A DNA stretch of 34,971 nt from Bacteroidales bacterium (GTDB taxonomy: Bacteria > Bacteroidota > Bacteroidia > Bacteroidales > P3): NCBI GenBank assembly GCA_017509045.1, contig JAFWQP010000002.1, positions 1 to 34,971 of the forward strand, written 5' to 3'. The notes under the pieces are model-generated. The model did not search any database and was not told the DNA's origin. It saw nothing but the letters and a program-made list of their open reading frames with translations. Below, in pieces: positions 9,501 through 17,725 of the stretch. Positions within the stretch are counted from its first letter, which is position 1. Every line of letters starts with the position of its first letter. Both the position numbers and the translations under genes were made by a program.

Positions 9501-12500
9501 GACTTTAGCACCTTTACCGAGGTTGCCACAGTGTCGCCCTCGGCAGTCAGCACCTGGGAAATGTTCGAGGTACCGCTGAATAGCTATACTGGCGAAGGCC
9601 AATATATTGCGTTGGCTGCTGCGGGTACGTCCTACAACTACATGTATATCGACGACATCGAGGTGACATTGATTCCAAACTGTCCTCGTCCTAACAGCGT
9701 TACCGTCAGTAACATCACTACCACTAACGCTGTTGTGAACTGGTCGGACAGCAGTGCCACCAATTTCGAGATAGAGTATGGCGTTTCCGGCTTCGCATTA
9801 GGTACTGGCACCCGAGTGACTAGCATGCTGGAAAGCATCACACTGTATGGTCTTAGACACTCGACCAACTACGATGTCTATATCCGTGGCGTATGTGCTA
9901 TGTCGGACACTTCCAACTGGTCGTTTGTCACTACCTTCGCTACCGAGTGTGCCGCAATTGATAGTCTGCCCTACACACAGAACTTCTCTGGTTGGGGTGT
10001 CGGCACAGGCGCACGGCCTGCCTGTTGGGCTTGCGGCGGCTATAGCAGCTACCCATACATCCAAAATGTCACCGACATCAACAATACGGTGCTCAGACAG
10101 ACCCTCTACATGTATTCCTATTCGAGCAACCGCGTCTACGCCTCGTTGCCTGAGCTCGACAGTGTCACCTACCCCATCCATTTGGTTCAGACGGTCTTCA
10201 GGGCATGGACTAATAACCTCAGCTCAGCATCGTATTCGCACATCCTCATCGTGGGTATCTGTTCCACTCAGGGCGATTTGGCAACCTTCCAGCCTATCGA
10301 CACTGTCGAACTGACCGATGTTCCCATGGACTACGAGGTGTCGTTCGATACCGCCATGGGTTTTGGCAAGTATATCACTTTTGTAAGCACAACCGTAGGC
10401 TCGGCCTATTATAACTATGCCTACCTCGACAGTGTGTCGGTGGAACTGATTCCCGACTGCCCCCGTCCCAACAACATTGTTGCCACGAATATCACAGCCA
10501 CCAATGCCGACATCGCATGGAACGACCGTGCTAGCGCTCTACAATGGCAGCTGGAATACACTCCACATGGTTTTGGCGTGGGCTCGGGCACTCGTATCAC
10601 CGCTGTCACCAATCCGGTCTCACTGACAGGTCTCCAGCCCTCCACCTCTTACGATGTCTATATCCGTAGCATCTGCGGTGCTGGCGACACATCGCAGTGG
10701 AGCGTCCCCTATCTCTTCAACACCTTGCAGAATCCTGCCACGGTTCCCTACTTCTACGATTTTGAATCCTCTGTTGAATGGGACAACTGGCAGTCTGCCT
10801 CCAACTCTACCATCACTTGGTACCGCGACACTGCCGCCGGCAACGGCACCAACGGCTATAATACCACAGGCACTCATGCCATGTATATCTCAGCCGATAG
10901 CGGTCTCACTTACAGTACCAATATTAACCAAATAGTCAATGCGGTCGCCTATCGTGATATCGACTTTGGCAATATCGACAGCAGCTACATCCTCTCGTTC
11001 CGTGCTAGCGCAGGCGGTCGTCGCGAGGGCAACTCAGTCTACGATGGTCTGGCTGTCTTCATGGTCGACCCCACTACGCCCTTGCAACCCTCTTCTAGCA
11101 GTCCGCTAGAGTCGCCTTGGGGCAATATCAATAACCTTACTCCGCTTGTCACCGTCTATTGCCAGCCAGGTTGGAACACTTACTCTGCCATTATTGATAC
11201 GCTCACGGGCATCCACCGTATCGTCTTCTTCTGGTTCAACCAAGGTTCTGGTATCCCCGGCACCTTCCTCGGTGGTCCTGCAGCTGTCGATGATGTCAGC
11301 ATCCAATACATGGAGTGCCCCCGTCCGGCCGGATTGCGCACTACCCATCTCTCTATGGCTTCTGCCACCATTGTGTGGCACGGCTATGAAGAAGGCGACT
11401 ACCGTGTGACCCTCCGTACCTCGACTGGTTCCTTCGTCGGCTCTACATTGGTGCATACCAACAGTGTCAGTCTCACAGGCCTTTCGCCCAACACTTCCTA
11501 TGTGGCACAGGTGCGCCGTATCTGTAGCGACAACGACAGCTCCATGATGCCCACCCTAACCTTCACCACGCTCATGTGCAACGATGGGTCTAGCGACACC
11601 ATTGGCAATGTTTCCTCCACTAACACCTCCTACGGCATTCCCGTCAACAACTATTATAACTACAGCTACACACAGGAAATCGTCCTAGCATCTGAAATAG
11701 GCACCTCAGGCGACATCGCCGGCATCAGTTTCTACTATTCTGGCACCTCACCCATCACCAACAAGGCTGGCTGCACCATCTATCTTGGACACACTACCCT
11801 CAGCAGCTTCTCATCCTATTCCGATGTCATCGACCCGCAGTCCATGACCATCGTATATACGGGCAACTTTAACTTCACTCCCGGGTGGAACCAGATTCGT
11901 TTCTCCAACCCGTATACCTACAACAATGCTCAAAACCTCGTTATAGCCATCGATGACAATAGTGGTCACTTAAGTAGCACCAGCAACACCTTCCGTACCT
12001 CTCCGAGCCCGGCACAGATGACTCTGACCTTCTATAGCGACCAAACCAACCCCGACTGTAGCTCGCTTGCCGAACTCAATGCATTCAGCGGCAACAAGGA
12101 TCTCTACGGCTATCGCAACCTCATGATTCTGGATGTCTGCACCTCCAACACCTGCCCGCCGCCAACCCTCCGCGATCCTATTGTGCGTTCCCACAATGTC
12201 ACCCTGCGTTGGCGCAACACCGGCACCTCCTACAATGTTGGCTATCGTTTGGCAACCAGCAGCAGCTGGATCTCGAGCAACATAAGCACTACCGATACCT
12301 TCTACACCATCAACTCCCTCCGCCCGATGACCGACTATGTGTTCCGTGTCCGTCAGCACTGCGACACTAATGGTGTCTCCAATTGGGCTGAAGGTCGGTT
12401 CAATTCTAGCGACGTTCCTTGCCTCTCACCGATGGGTCTCCGTGTCACCAGTGTTACCAACAAAAAGGTTAAACTGGCATGGGATCCCGAAGAAAACAAC

Positions 12501-13226
12501 ACTGGCTACAACCTCCATGTGTTCAATACCTACTTCGACAGGGTACAGACCGTCTACCTTGCTAGCGGCAACGTCACCGGCCTCGACCCCAACACCCGCT
12601 ACTATGCCTCTGTTAGGGCTGAATGCCAAGGCTTCGACGAACCCAGCGAATGGAGCGACACCATCTCCTTTGTCACCGACTACTGTCCCGATGTTACCAA
12701 TGTTACTTATAGCAACGTTCAAGGCAACAGCGTCGACCTCGATTGGAACGACAGCGGCCGTGGTGTTGAGTGGGAAATTGAGTGGGGCTTCGAAGGCTTC
12801 TCATTAGGCACAGGTGTTAGAGTCACTGCCGACCACCACCCCTTCACCGTCACCAGACTCACAGGCGAAACCACCTACGACTTATACGTCCGCGCAGTAT
12901 GTGGCACTGACTTTGTTAGCGAGAACTGGTCCAGCCCTGTCACCGTCACCACCGCCTACAGCGGTATCGGCAGCGCCACCGACGATGCACGTGTACGCCT
13001 CTACCCCAACCCCACAAGCTCCGATGTCGAACTTACCCTGCCCGCCATATCTGGCGAGGTGCATGTCGAGGTCATCGATGTGGCAGGCCGTGTCCAGCTC
13101 TCCTATGTCCTGCCCGCTGGCACCACAAAGACCACCCTCATCACCTCACAGCTTTCGCAGGGTGCCTACTACGTCCGCATCGTCGGCGACGACATCAATG
13201 CCGTCAAGAAATTGATAGTCCGCTAA
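6588..13226 (+). CDS. giant secreted modular adhesin-like protein (jelly-roll and Fn3 modules, T9SS type A sorting domain)
   Basis: The protein has 2212 residues from the ATG at 6588 (MKKLYCLLLMAALLLPLVGQ then AQ, a typical signal peptide). The frame is open further upstream to 6504, but that lies before the promoter. Approximate modules: jelly-roll type N 23-207; Fn3 207-298; choice-of-anchor J/cleaved-adhesin-like 298-474; Fn3 475-580; β-rich module X 581-778; Fn3 778-868; J 868-1032; Fn3 1032-1121; J 1121-1292; Fn3 1292-1381; type N 1382-1577; Fn3 1577-1663; module X 1664-1857; three Fn3 1858-2123; sorting domain 2130-2212 (RLYPNPTSSDVELTL, VIDVAGRVQ, GAYYVRIVG, AVKKLIVR). Ser and Thr are very abundant. 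It is probably a T9SS cargo held at the cell surface. It is monocistronic, with a terminator after it. Binding target unknown. Confidence 0.93.
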   Translation: MKKLYCLLLMAALLLPLVGQAQNVDYSCDFEDMSDSAGWVLLNGTQTNQWYIGTDSSNVGSRALFVSSVDSSSNVYDNSITSITYAYREFELTPGGYYMSYNWHAYGEGSYDYLRVFLVPSSVAITAGLLPDGTTSTYNFSTAPAGWIPLDGNSRLNGESTWQYYECEFSVSTADTYRLVFMWCNDPSAGTNPPAAVDNIVLTQPTCARPAMPYVMNLTTTSFDLYWSDMTDGNAAEWIVEIDSATQAHGMGTVYSSNDTSITFTGLTPNTTYTLWISAVCAGTDSSMELRYQVRTPCTYLTTLPYYQDFETTTMGSSMSTTFVDCWNRQNDGTTYFGYPYVSSSTTYSHNGGTKGLYWYNSSTAGTYGSYQCVALPGLDTDYVPMRNVQLTFWAKPTNTSYRPVFEVGVMTNPSDVNTFVPVSTINLTSTDWEQFVVDFRGYRGSANFIALKASATTAPWYAALDEFTIERSPACQAVYHVEATTTGSTGALLTWDVRGGDSTMGTFQIRIDSAAAPTVWMDSTDSLTNPVRFTTTEPRCLVTGLEPGVEYRVLVRAICANDSISAWDSITLTTHDLPCAVMDPTETNMVVFSNGTNQMSGVHVYSGWGNTVCQSIYTASELNAMGITAGMITGLDYTYTNNSSYAKVFSIYMTSSSRSTFSSTSDMVTVRAADLVYGPAAHPLNTSGTVHYTFDTSFSWDGSSNLVITTMMNQPNGASHSSSGFYGYSTSTSGIHTIYRYQDNTQYTPSNCTSGSGSGTSSYRPSITIYTMGCLTRSTCAAPTIMIDRVESDTVELSWIPGYLESTWTVLLKESGATRWDTVVSGLTTNHYVLTTVHPMGSYELRLLPDCGADSVFAQTEFATPCVPLTTLPFTENFENFIASSASGSPITDCWHRGNNISSTQYPYLYSSYSYSGSHSMYFYNSSASTYSYLALPGIAVSADSLQVSFAAYKTSSNYSIKVGVMTDPTDFSTFTEVATVSPSAVSTWEMFEVPLNSYTGEGQYIALAAAGTSYNYMYIDDIEVTLIPNCPRPNSVTVSNITTTNAVVNWSDSSATNFEIEYGVSGFALGTGTRVTSMLESITLYGLRHSTNYDVYIRGVCAMSDTSNWSFVTTFATECAAIDSLPYTQNFSGWGVGTGARPACWACGGYSSYPYIQNVTDINNTVLRQTLYMYSYSSNRVYASLPELDSVTYPIHLVQTVFRAWTNNLSSASYSHILIVGICSTQGDLATFQPIDTVELTDVPMDYEVSFDTAMGFGKYITFVSTTVGSAYYNYAYLDSVSVELIPDCPRPNNIVATNITATNADIAWNDRASALQWQLEYTPHGFGVGSGTRITAVTNPVSLTGLQPSTSYDVYIRSICGAGDTSQWSVPYLFNTLQNPATVPYFYDFESSVEWDNWQSASNSTITWYRDTAAGNGTNGYNTTGTHAMYISADSGLTYSTNINQIVNAVAYRDIDFGNIDSSYILSFRASAGGRREGNSVYDGLAVFMVDPTTPLQPSSSSPLESPWGNINNLTPLVTVYCQPGWNTYSAIIDTLTGIHRIVFFWFNQGSGIPGTFLGGPAAVDDVSIQYMECPRPAGLRTTHLSMASATIVWHGYEEGDYRVTLRTSTGSFVGSTLVHTNSVSLTGLSPNTSYVAQVRRICSDNDSSMMPTLTFTTLMCNDGSSDTIGNVSSTNTSYGIPVNNYYNYSYTQEIVLASEIGTSGDIAGISFYYSGTSPITNKAGCTIYLGHTTLSSFSSYSDVIDPQSMTIVYTGNFNFTPGWNQIRFSNPYTYNNAQNLVIAIDDNSGHLSSTSNTFRTSPSPAQMTLTFYSDQTNPDCSSLAELNAFSGNKDLYGYRNLMILDVCTSNTCPPPTLRDPIVRSHNVTLRWRNTGTSYNVGYRLATSSSWISSNISTTDTFYTINSLRPMTDYVFRVRQHCDTNGVSNWAEGRFNSSDVPCLSPMGLRVTSVTNKKVKLAWDPEENNTGYNLHVFNTYFDRVQTVYLASGNVTGLDPNTRYYASVRAECQGFDEPSEWSDTISFVTDYCPDVTNVTYSNVQGNSVDLDWNDSGRGVEWEIEWGFEGFSLGTGVRVTADHHPFTVTRLTGETTYDLYVRAVCGTDFVSENWSSPVTVTTAYSGIGSATDDARVRLYPNPTSSDVELTLPAISGEVHVEVIDVAGRVQLSYVLPAGTTKTTLITSQLSQGAYYVRIVGDDINAVKKLIVR

Positions 13227-13228
13227 CT

Positions 13229-13284
13229 ACTAGTGTCACTAGTAATACTAGAAATACTAGTAATACTAGAAAAAAACTAGAATC
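13229..13284 (+). repeat. 9-nt tandem array (ACTAGTAAT / ACTAGAAAT)
   Basis: Starting 3 nt after the stop codon of the giant gene, the core ACTAG recurs at 9-nt spacing: 13229, 13238, 13247, 13256 and 13265, with a last copy at 13276 after a small A-run. The unit ends vary (TGTC, TAAT, AAAT, TAAT). Each ACTAGT is also a small palindrome. The array lies in the 3' UTR, just before the terminator. Confidence 0.8.
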
Positions 13285-13293
13285 CTCACCAGC

Positions 13294-13330
13294 CAGGCAG
13301 CCTTTCGGGGCTGCCTGACTTTTTCTTTTT
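13294..13330 (+). terminator. rho-independent terminator of the first giant gene
   Basis: A perfect 9-bp GC-rich stem (CAGGCAGCC 13294-13302 with GGCTGCCTG 13309-13317, loop TTTCGG) is followed by a T-rich tract from 13320. It lies about 70 nt after the stop codon. Confidence 0.9.
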
Positions 13331-13344
13331 CCCCACTCTATAAC

Positions 13345-13396
13345 TGCTCGAAACAAATACTCATCTGCCATAAACCCTAATGACGATTTGGGTTAA
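13345..13396 (-). repeat. truncated copy of the ~200-bp palindromic element
   Basis: These 52 bases match, in inverted orientation, the left end of the elements at 18892 and 19861: TGCTCGAAACAAATACT, then CTGCCATAAACCCTAATGA, then CGATTTGGGTTAA. One C of the terminal repeat is missing, and the other three quarters of the element are absent. It lies between the terminator of the giant gene and the promoter of the HD-domain gene. Confidence 0.85.
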
Positions 13397-13433
13397 AATG
13401 GAGAAAAAAGACGACTATATCAAAAAAATAGTG

Positions 13434-13441
13434 TATCTTTG
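13434..13441 (+). promoter_or_regulatory. putative promoter (-7 TATCTTTG) of the HD-mpl operon
   Basis: TATCTTTG fits the Bacteroidota -7 consensus. It lies 18 nt before the ATG at 13460, giving a leader of about 12 nt. It is the only such box in this gap. Confidence 0.65.
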
Positions 13442-13459
13442 CAAATTAAATAGTAAGGC

Positions 13460-14701
13460 ATGGCGACCAACAAAAGGAAGATTATCAACGACCCTGTGTA
13501 CGATGGGTTTCTGACCATTGAGGATGACATTATTTTCGATGTGCTGTCACATCCCTATTTCCAGCGGCTGCGGCGCATCAAGCAGTTGGGCTTCACCTGC
13601 CTGGTGTACCCCGGCGCGATGCACACGCGCTTCAGCCACATGCTAGGAGCATTGAATCTGATGAATCGTGCGTTGGATGTGCTGGCGGTCAAGGGGGTTG
13701 AGATGACGCGCGACGAGGTGCTGGGGGCACGGTTGGCTATATTGCTGCACGACATAGGCCACGGGCCGTTCTCTCACACTTCGGAACGGATGATTGCCGA
13801 CATGCACCACGAGAGTTGCACACGCCTGTTTATGGAACGCCTCAACCGTGAATTCGACGGTAGGCTCACTACCGCCATCCGCATCTTCAGCGACGATTAT
13901 CCTAAGCATTTCCTTCACCAGTTGGTGAGCAGCCAGTTGGATATGGACAGGCTCGACTACCTTGGGCGCGACAGTTTCTTTACCGGCGTGAGCGAGGGTA
14001 TTGTGGGCACCGACCGCATCATCAGCATGCTGAATGTGCGCGACGACCGCTTGGTGGTGGACGAAAAGGGCATCTACTCGGTCGAGAAGTTTATCATCTC
14101 GCGTAGGCTGATGTACTGGCAGGTGTATCTGCATAAGGCTGTGGTAGCTGCCGACATGTTGCTGATGAACATCCTGCAACGTGCTCGCGAGTTAGCGGCG
14201 CAAGGTTCTCCGCTGGGCATCGAGGGGCAACCCTTGTCGGACTTCCTCACCCGTCACTACACACAGCAGGATTTCGAGCGTGATGCTACACTGCTAGACC
14301 GTTTTGCCCTGCTCGACGACAGCGATATCGATATGGCGGTAAAGTGCTGGATGAATCATCCCGACAAGGTGCTGCGCACTCTTTCGGCGCATCTGATGAA
14401 TCGCACCCTTAGCGCCATCCTTGTCTCTGACAAGCCTTTTGAGGATGAAACAGTACAGACATTCCGCACACAGGCGCAGATGCTATACGGCATAGAGCCG
14501 CACGAAAGCGAATACTTTGTCAATACCGGTGTGCTCAAGAACCATGCATACGACTATAACGACCAAGAGATTATTGTCCTTTTCAAGGACGGCACCTGTC
14601 GCGACATCGGCGACGCCAGCGACCAGTTAGACCGTCATTTCCTTGAAAAACAGGTGACAAAGTATTATATTTATTTCCCTAAGTTATTAATAAGTCAATA
14701 G
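13460..14701 (+). CDS. HD-domain phosphohydrolase (dNTP triphosphohydrolase-like)
   Basis: The protein has 413 residues and an HD metal-binding site: TRFSH (His60), LLHDIGHGPFSH (His97, Asp98, His101, His106) and SQLDMDRLDYLGRDS (Asp161 to Asp166). This is the SAMHD1/dGTPase-like arrangement found in a broadly conserved bacterial family. Such enzymes remove triphosphate from dNTPs or cleave related phosphoesters; the substrate here is unknown. The N-terminal part (DPVYDGFLTI, HPYFQRLRRIKQLG) is also typical. The gene begins 18 nt after a good promoter box and ends 2 nt before mpl, so the two form an operon. Confidence 0.9.
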   Translation: MATNKRKIINDPVYDGFLTIEDDIIFDVLSHPYFQRLRRIKQLGFTCLVYPGAMHTRFSHMLGALNLMNRALDVLAVKGVEMTRDEVLGARLAILLHDIGHGPFSHTSERMIADMHHESCTRLFMERLNREFDGRLTTAIRIFSDDYPKHFLHQLVSSQLDMDRLDYLGRDSFFTGVSEGIVGTDRIISMLNVRDDRLVVDEKGIYSVEKFIISRRLMYWQVYLHKAVVAADMLLMNILQRARELAAQGSPLGIEGQPLSDFLTRHYTQQDFERDATLLDRFALLDDSDIDMAVKCWMNHPDKVLRTLSAHLMNRTLSAILVSDKPFEDETVQTFRTQAQMLYGIEPHESEYFVNTGVLKNHAYDYNDQEIIVLFKDGTCRDIGDASDQLDRHFLEKQVTKYYIYFPKLLISQ

Positions 14702-14703
14702 AT

Positions 14704-16062
14704 ATGAAGGTACATTTTATAGCCATCGGCGGCAGCGCCATGCACAATCTGGCAATAGCCATGCATCTGAAAGGTTACACGGTGACCGGCTCGGACGACG
14801 AGATTTTCGACCCTGCCCGTGGCCGGCTGCAACGCTACGGACTGTTGCCCGACAGTTATGGCTGGCATCCCGAAAGGATAACCAACGACCTTGATGCCAT
14901 AGTGCTGGGCATGCACGCCCGTGCCGACAACCCCGAGTTGTTGAGGGCACAGGAGTTGGGTGTCAAGATATACAGCTACCCCGAGTATCTCTACGAGCAG
15001 TCGAAGGACAAGACCCGCGTGGTAATCGGCGGCAGCCACGGTAAGACCACCACCACCGCCATGATACTGCATGTGCTGCAACACTGCGGCATCGAGGCGG
15101 ACTATATGGTGGGTGCCCAGCTGGAGGGTTTTGAGGTGATGGTGCGCCTGAGCGAGACCGCCAAAGTGATGGTGATAGAGGGCGACGAGTACCTCACTTC
15201 GCCCATCGACCGCCGCCCCAAGTTCCACCTCTACAAGCCTCATGTGGCTATCGTCACGGGCATTGAGTGGGACCACATCAATGTCTTCCCCACGTTTGAG
15301 ATTTACAAAGACCAGTTTGCCCAGTTCATCAACCTCATTGAGCCGGGCGGCAGGCTGATTTATTGCAACGACGATGCCGAGGTGCGCGATGTGGCGTTGA
15401 AGAACAGCCGCACCGATATTGCCAAGCAGCCCTATGATGTGCCACCCCATGAGGTGGTGGAAGGCATCACCTATCTCAACACCGCTCATGGCCGAGTGCC
15501 GCTGCGTGTATTTGGCAACCATAATCTGCTTAACCTCACTGCTGCCCGCTATGCTTGTAACAGCCTTGGGGTGACCGACGAGCAATTCGACGAGGCGATA
15601 CAGAGCTTTGGCGGTGCCAGCAAGCGGCTAGAGCTTGTCAAGGCTACGGGGCATAGTGCGGTATATAAAGATTTTGCCCATGCCCCATCCAAGCTGCGCG
15701 CCACGATTGCCGCCATGAAAGGGCAGTACCCCGACCGCCGACTGGTGGCATGCATGGAGCTGCACACCTTCAGCAGCCTCACGGCAGAGTTCCTCAAGCA
15801 ATATGCCGGCACGATGGACCGCGCTGATGTGCCCTTTGTTTATTACAGCCAGCATGCCTTGCAGCTGAAGAAACTGCCCAGCCTCGACCCCGAGCAGGTG
15901 CGTGCCGCCTTTGCCAACGAGCGGGTGCGTGTTTTCACCGACTCCAAGCAGATGGTGGAGGAATTGCGCAAGATGCATTGGCAGGATGCTAACCTGCTCA
16001 TGATGTCCAGCGGCAACTTCGACGGCATTGACTTCAAGCAGCTGGCCGACGAACTGATATAG
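14704..16062 (+). CDS. mpl: UDP-N-acetylmuramate:L-alanyl-γ-D-glutamyl-meso-diaminopimelate ligase (Mpl)
   Basis: This 452-residue Mur-ligase family enzyme joins the murein tripeptide recovered from cell wall turnover to UDP-MurNAc. Visible features are the N-terminal nucleotide-fold start (KVHFIAIGGSAMHNLA), the ATP loop GGSHGKTTTT (about 109-118), EGDEYLTSPIDRRPKF and HVAIVTGIEWDHINVF in the central domain, FGNHNLLNLTAA, and DFAHAPSKLRATI in the C-terminal domain. The EGDEY and SPxD pattern favours Mpl over MurC. It lies in the same operon as the HD gene (2-nt gap) and 6 nt before the next gene. Its role is cytoplasmic peptidoglycan recycling. Confidence 0.92.
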   Translation: MKVHFIAIGGSAMHNLAIAMHLKGYTVTGSDDEIFDPARGRLQRYGLLPDSYGWHPERITNDLDAIVLGMHARADNPELLRAQELGVKIYSYPEYLYEQSKDKTRVVIGGSHGKTTTTAMILHVLQHCGIEADYMVGAQLEGFEVMVRLSETAKVMVIEGDEYLTSPIDRRPKFHLYKPHVAIVTGIEWDHINVFPTFEIYKDQFAQFINLIEPGGRLIYCNDDAEVRDVALKNSRTDIAKQPYDVPPHEVVEGITYLNTAHGRVPLRVFGNHNLLNLTAARYACNSLGVTDEQFDEAIQSFGGASKRLELVKATGHSAVYKDFAHAPSKLRATIAAMKGQYPDRRLVACMELHTFSSLTAEFLKQYAGTMDRADVPFVYYSQHALQLKKLPSLDPEQVRAAFANERVRVFTDSKQMVEELRKMHWQDANLLMMSSGNFDGIDFKQLADELI

Positions 16063-16068
16063 GCAGCC

Positions 16069-16587
16069 ATGAAGACCGAAATCTCACACAATGTATGGCA
16101 GTTCAGCCGTAGCAAGAATCGGCACTCGGTGCTGTTCTATTTCTACAGGTATGCCCTGTTGACTTTTGTCGGTTTCATGGTGGTGGTTCTGTTGATAGAG
16201 GTGATAAGTGATGGCTGGGAGGCTTTAATTGGATTATTCTATGACAGATTTATGCGGATAGCACTCCCGGCAGCGGCCATTTACACTCTTTTTGTCTTGT
16301 GGGTTGGCAAAGGAAGTTTGGTGGAGTCGATAGCGATAGATTATCAACAAAAGGAAATACGAGTGACACATTATCGGCTGCCATTTACCTTGTGCGAGCG
16401 AAAGCTTTCGTTCGATGGTTTCAGGTGGGATGTGCTAAATGGTGGTAAGGGCTGGGACCGTCTACGGCTCAAACCTAAAGAGGGGAAGAGGGTCGTTATA
16501 TGCATGATGCATTTGGGATGGAAATTAGATGATTGTTGGGAATTGATGGAAGCCCTTTCTGTAATAACTCCAAAAGATAAAAGATAG
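16069..16587 (+). CDS. small membrane protein of unknown function
   Basis: The protein has 172 residues with two predicted membrane segments (about 23-45 and 61-80). A soluble C-terminal half follows, with alternating β-strand-like stretches (SIAIDYQQKEIRVTHYRLPF, RLRLKPKEGKRVVICMMHLG). The layout, a hydrophobic hairpin and then a small β-rich domain, resembles bacterial PH-like or YcxB-type proteins, but I see no diagnostic motif. It starts 6 nt after mpl and ends 1 nt before the Smr gene, so it belongs to the same operon. Its base composition is more AT-rich than that of mpl. Confidence 0.8.
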   Translation: MKTEISHNVWQFSRSKNRHSVLFYFYRYALLTFVGFMVVVLLIEVISDGWEALIGLFYDRFMRIALPAAAIYTLFVLWVGKGSLVESIAIDYQQKEIRVTHYRLPFTLCERKLSFDGFRWDVLNGGKGWDRLRLKPKEGKRVVICMMHLGWKLDDCWELMEALSVITPKDKR

Positions 16588-16588
16588 T

Positions 16589-17356
16589 ATGACAAAATTT
16601 CAAATAGGGGACAAGGTTAAGTTCCTCAACAGTATCGGTGGCGGTGTCGTCACCAAGATAACGCCCGACTTTGTGTTTGTGCGCGATGATACGGGCTTCG
16701 ACATGCCCATGCCGCCAAATGAGCTTATTCGTATGGCCGACCAAAAGGGTGTCGCCAAGGTGTTCAACCAAGATGTGCCGGGCGAGCTGCCCACTGCCGA
16801 GGAGGCGAAGCAGGCCGTGGAGGCTGAATCGAAGGCCGCTGCCAAGGAAGCGGAGCTGAACCGTAAGCTGAAGGAGAAGTTCACCGGCTCGGCTGACGAT
16901 GACGATGTCGACAAGTTGCGCGAGGAGAATGTGCGGCTGCGGTCGCAGGTGGCTAGTTTGCAAGACCAAGTGAAGAAGTTGAAGGCACGGCTGGAGCAGG
17001 TGCAGTCGCACAATGTCCAGAAGCTCAACGAGAACGTGCTGCTGCAATACATGGTGCGTCCCGGCGAGGCAGAGGTGGACCTGCATATCGAAGCATTGAC
17101 CGACCATCCCGAACGCCTCAGCGACGTGGAAAAACACGAGTTGCAGAAGCGTTTCTTCCGCACCTGTCTGAACCATGCGTTGCTCAACGGCTTCAAGAAA
17201 GTGGTGTTTATCCACGGCGTGGGTCGCGGAGTGCTGAAGACCGAAATCCACAACGAGCTTGACCTCTACGACAACGTGCAGTACGTCGACGCCCCCATGT
17301 CACTCTACGGTGCAGGCGCCACCGAAGTCTATATCAAGGCAAAAGGTAAGAACTGA
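16589..17356 (+). CDS. Smr-domain protein, short DUF2027-type relative
   Basis: The protein has 255 residues. The N-terminus (IGDKVKFLNSIGGGVVTKIT, then DFVFVRDDTGFDMPMPPNEL) matches the start of the Bacteroidota DUF2027/Smr proteins. A strongly charged coiled coil follows (about 75-150; KLREENVRLRSQVASLQDQV and more), then a C-terminal Smr domain (about 160-252) with VDLHIEAL and VFIHGVGRGVLK. Smr domains are nucleic-acid-associated, often nucleases. Full-length relatives carry a further globular domain between the N-terminal part and the Smr domain; here the coiled coil occupies that place. It is the last gene of the HD-mpl operon. Confidence 0.88.
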   Translation: MTKFQIGDKVKFLNSIGGGVVTKITPDFVFVRDDTGFDMPMPPNELIRMADQKGVAKVFNQDVPGELPTAEEAKQAVEAESKAAAKEAELNRKLKEKFTGSADDDDVDKLREENVRLRSQVASLQDQVKKLKARLEQVQSHNVQKLNENVLLQYMVRPGEAEVDLHIEALTDHPERLSDVEKHELQKRFFRTCLNHALLNGFKKVVFIHGVGRGVLKTEIHNELDLYDNVQYVDAPMSLYGAGATEVYIKAKGKN

Positions 17357-17363
17357 CCTTTTT
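17341..17363 (+). terminator. weak candidate terminator overlapping the Smr gene stop
   Basis: AAAAGGT (17341-17347) pairs with ACCTTTT (17356-17362) around an 8-nt loop, followed by one more T. The stem is AT-rich and includes the end of the coding sequence, so termination may be poor. Confidence 0.35.
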
Positions 17364-17417
17364 CAGGTGAAACAATAATAACACCCATAGTGCGTTACTT
17401 GGATAAAACGTTTAACC

Positions 17418-17621
17418 ATGATTGAACATGACAAAAAAGACCTTTCAACTTCGTCGGTCGGTGAGCCAGTGGCTGTGTACGCTAGACAATCGGCTGTGCG
17501 TCAAGCCCCGTTGTCTATGCCAACAGAGGTGTCCCGTGAGGACCGCATGACTGTGGACGAGTTTTGCAATATGTTGCACCAGTACGTCGACGAATATTAT
17601 GACAATATAGGGTTGAGATAG
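17418..17621 (+). CDS. small hypothetical protein
   Basis: An ORF of 67 codons lies between the Smr gene and ispG. The second half (REDRMTVDEFCNMLHQYVDEYYDNI) reads as a compact acidic helix with good protein character. The first half is polar and probably disordered. It has no signal peptide or membrane segment and no family I recognise. It is in the same direction as its neighbours, with 61 nt before it and 104 nt after it. It may be a genuine small gene; the evidence is composition and context only. Confidence 0.5.
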   Translation: MIEHDKKDLSTSSVGEPVAVYARQSAVRQAPLSMPTEVSREDRMTVDEFCNMLHQYVDEYYDNIGLR

Positions 17622-17725
17622 ACAAGACAGTACTTTGAATCCAAGATGATAACCCAGTAATAGTCAATGATAAGAAAAGCAATTCGATTATTCTGATTTT
17701 CCCAAACCCTCCGAAAAAAACACCC

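Noticed and set aside
14695..15585. 296-codon minus-strand ORF over mpl
   Set aside because: mpl has all the Mur ligase motifs on the plus strand; the antisense frame has no protein-like features.
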